From contig NZ_VOJI01000007.1 in the NCBI RefSeq assembly GCF_007923445.1, positions 62,001-126,000 of the forward strand: a stretch of DNA of 64,000 bases, in the 5' to 3' direction. The notes beneath the pieces were generated by a model. The model searched no databases. It was not told where the DNA came from and was given only the letters and a program-made list of their open reading frames with translations. This DNA comes from Puniceibacterium confluentis. Its GTDB lineage: Bacteria; Pseudomonadota; Alphaproteobacteria; Rhodobacterales; Rhodobacteraceae. Below, piece after piece: positions 62,633-64,000 of this stretch. Both the position numbers and the translations under genes were made by a program. Position 1 is the first letter of the stretch. Every line of letters begins with the position of its first letter.

Positions 62633-63378
62633 GCCGCCGCTTTCGGGTTCTTGCCAAGGATGATCATCGACAGGATGTCATCTTCGGTGACATCTTCGAC
62701 CCGCTCGGTTCCGACAACCTGGCCGTTCTTCATCACCGATACCCGGTCACACAACGCCATCATCTCGCGGGTGTCGTGGCTGATCAGGAAGATGCCAAGC
62801 CCCTGTTTCTTGAGCTCGGTGATCAGATCCGCGACCATCTTGGTTTCATGCACCCCGAGCGCGGCGGTGGGTTCGTCCATGATCAGGATCCGGGCCTTGA
62901 AATACACCGCGCGGGCGATGGCGACCGACTGGCGCTGACCGCCGGACAGGGCGGACACCGGTTCCTTCAGTTTCTTGAAGTTCGGGTTCAGGCGGGCCAT
63001 GATCCGGCGCGTCTCGGCCTCTTGCCGCGAGTCATCGACAAAGCCCAGCCGGGTGGTCAGTTCGCGCCCGAGAAACAGGTTCGACGCGGCGTCCAGATTG
63101 TCGGCCAGCGCCAGCGTCTGGTAAATTGTCTCGATGCTGTTGTTGCGGGCATCGCGGGGCGAATGGATGTCCACCTTGGCGCCATTGATCCAGATTTCGC
63201 CGGAATCCATCCTGTAGGCCCCGGACAGGATCTTGATCAGCGTCGATTTGCCGGCGCCATTGTGCCCCAGCAACCCCACGACTTCGCCGGGATAGAGGTC
63301 AAGGCTGACATCGTCGACCGCGTGTACGCCGCCAAACGCGATGGAGATGTTCTTCATCTGAACTAGGGGTGTGGTCAT
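62629..63378 (-). CDS. Sugar ABC transporter ATP-binding protein (single-domain, FrcA-like)
   Basis: The 249-residue ATPase has Walker [10 protein letters not shown] (38-46), signature [14 protein letters not shown] and Walker [13 protein letters not shown]. Unlike XylG, RbsA or AraG, which carry two ATPase domains (~500 residues), this has one and must act as a homodimer, as in FrcA-type pentose/fructose importers. The four-base overlap with xylB and the adjoining permease support xylose uptake. Confidence 0.9.
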   Translation of the reverse strand: MTTPLVQMKNISIAFGGVHAVDDVSLDLYPGEVVGLLGHNGAGKSTLIKILSGAYRMDSGEIWINGAKVDIHSPRDARNNSIETIYQTLALADNLDAASNLFLGRELTTRLGFVDDSRQEAETRRIMARLNPNFKKLKEPVSALSGGQRQSVAIARAVYFKARILIMDEPTAALGVHETKMVADLITELKKQGLGIFLISHDTREMMALCDRVSVMKNGQVVGTERVEDVTEDDILSMIILGKNPKAAA

Positions 63379-64000
63379 TTACCTGGCTCCTGTCCGCTTG
63401 CGATACTCGATGTCGACCCAGACGGCGAACACCAGCACGGCGCCGACCACGATGTTCTGGTAGGGGGCATCGACCCCGACCATCGCCATGCCCGATTGCA
63501 GGGACTGCATGATCAGCGCGCCAAAGACCGCGCCGTAGATGGTGCCGATTCCGCCGGACAGGGCGGTGCCGCCGATCACCGCCGCCGCGATGACCCGCAG
63601 TTCGTCCAGGGTGCCGATGTCGTTGGTGTGGTAGCCAAGCCGGGCCGAGGCGACAACGCCGCCCAGGGCAGAGAGCACGCCGACAATGGCAAAGATCTTG
63701 ACCGTCAGCAGCCGGGTGTTGATGCCCGACAGGCTGGCGGCGTCGGGGTTGCCGCCGGTGGCAAAGATATAACGCCCGAGCCGTGTACGTGTGGCGATCA
63801 CCGTCATCACCACGGCGACAAAGATCAGCAGCAGCACGGAAAACGGAATGCCATAGGCGACGGTGCAGCCTTCGGCCTGTGCGCAGCCATAGGCGGCAAA
63901 GTCCCGCGCCACCACCCGGTCCGGCAATTCGTAGGCATTGAGGATGGCAACGAACCCGAGGATCGCGCCAACAGTGATGGCAATCACCGCGATTTCGGCC
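63379..64000 (-). CDS. Sugar ABC transporter permease (XylH/FrcC-like), 3' part
   Basis: The frame is open to the right edge, so only the last ~207 residues are visible. They contain about six membrane segments and the permease motifs RYIFATGGNPDAASLSGINTRLLTVKIFAIVG and VIGGTALSGGIGTIYGAVFGALIMQSL. Its stop immediately abuts the ATPase start (no gap). It is most likely the xylose permease. The binding protein and any xylR lie beyond the window. Confidence 0.9.
   Translation of the reverse strand, partial: AEIAVIAITVGAILGFVAILNAYELPDRVVARDFAAYGCAQAEGCTVAYGIPFSVLLLIFVAVVMTVIATRTRLGRYIFATGGNPDAASLSGINTRLLTVKIFAIVGVLSALGGVVASARLGYHTNDIGTLDELRVIAAAVIGGTALSGGIGTIYGAVFGALIMQSLQSGMAMVGVDAPYQNIVVGAVLVFAVWVDIEYRKRTGAR

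Noticed and set aside
1-64000. tRNA, rRNA, CRISPR array, transposase, phage genes, replication origin
   Set aside because: Read for these on both strands by eye and none was recognised. Small or diverged RNAs could be missed without a covariance search.

Overview
The window reads as a chromosome segment of a high-GC alphaproteobacterium of the order Rhodobacterales (Roseobacter-type). The reasons are the family make-up and gene order: a petP-petR-like pair beside ilvE and followed by an HDAC-like hydrolase, xseB, ispA and dxs; an xsc-ackA-soeABC sulfonate/sulfite block with a MocR regulator; a DoeA-like hydrolase; and a split mnmC pair. I see 53 gene entries (52 intact or window-truncated genes and one frameshifted gene). 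I see no rRNA, tRNA, CRISPR array, insertion sequence or phage.

Layout. 1-3125: the 3' end of a nonribosomal peptide synthetase carrying a MupA/Atu3671-type luciferase-like monooxygenase domain, and its phosphopantetheinyl transferase. 3533-22987: a large exopolysaccharide locus with a Wzz/GumC chain-length protein, a BY-kinase-like ATPase with a TolA-like repeat region, a MocA-epimerase fusion, five glycosyltransferases, sugar-modifying dehydrogenases, an acyltransferase and a Wzy/ligase-type membrane protein. 23102-30761: sulfoacetaldehyde acetyltransferase, acetate kinase and a SoeABC sulfite dehydrogenase. These would turn sulfoacetaldehyde into acetyl phosphate and sulfite, then acetate plus ATP, and oxidise sulfite in the cytoplasm with electrons passing to quinone. 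A TauR-like MocR regulator at 33472-34974 shares CTGGTCTTAA direct-repeat sites with the xsc promoter.

30813-38223: a DMT exporter, mnmD and a divergent MnmC-like FAD enzyme, the MocR regulator, a DUF2270 membrane protein and a kpsE-kpsT capsule export pair. 38511-39296: a Tat-dependent metallo-beta-lactamase-fold protein. 39477-48548: a divergent catabolic island made of a GntR/FCD regulator, an M20 deacylase and a DoeA-like cyclic-amidine hydrolase, facing a polyamine-type ABC transporter whose two permeases are unusually long. A frameshifted DUF1330 gene lies inside the transporter operon, and palindromic GTTGTGCACAAC-type sites sit between the two halves. This is the best candidate in the window for an undescribed uptake and hydrolysis system.

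48631-59677: mostly housekeeping genes (ilvE, petPR, HDAC-like, xseB, ispA, dxs, an SDR, a lipoprotein transglycosylase, a class II aldolase, amn and an HU-like protein). 59871-64000: xylA, xylB and a xylose-type ABC importer that runs off the right edge.
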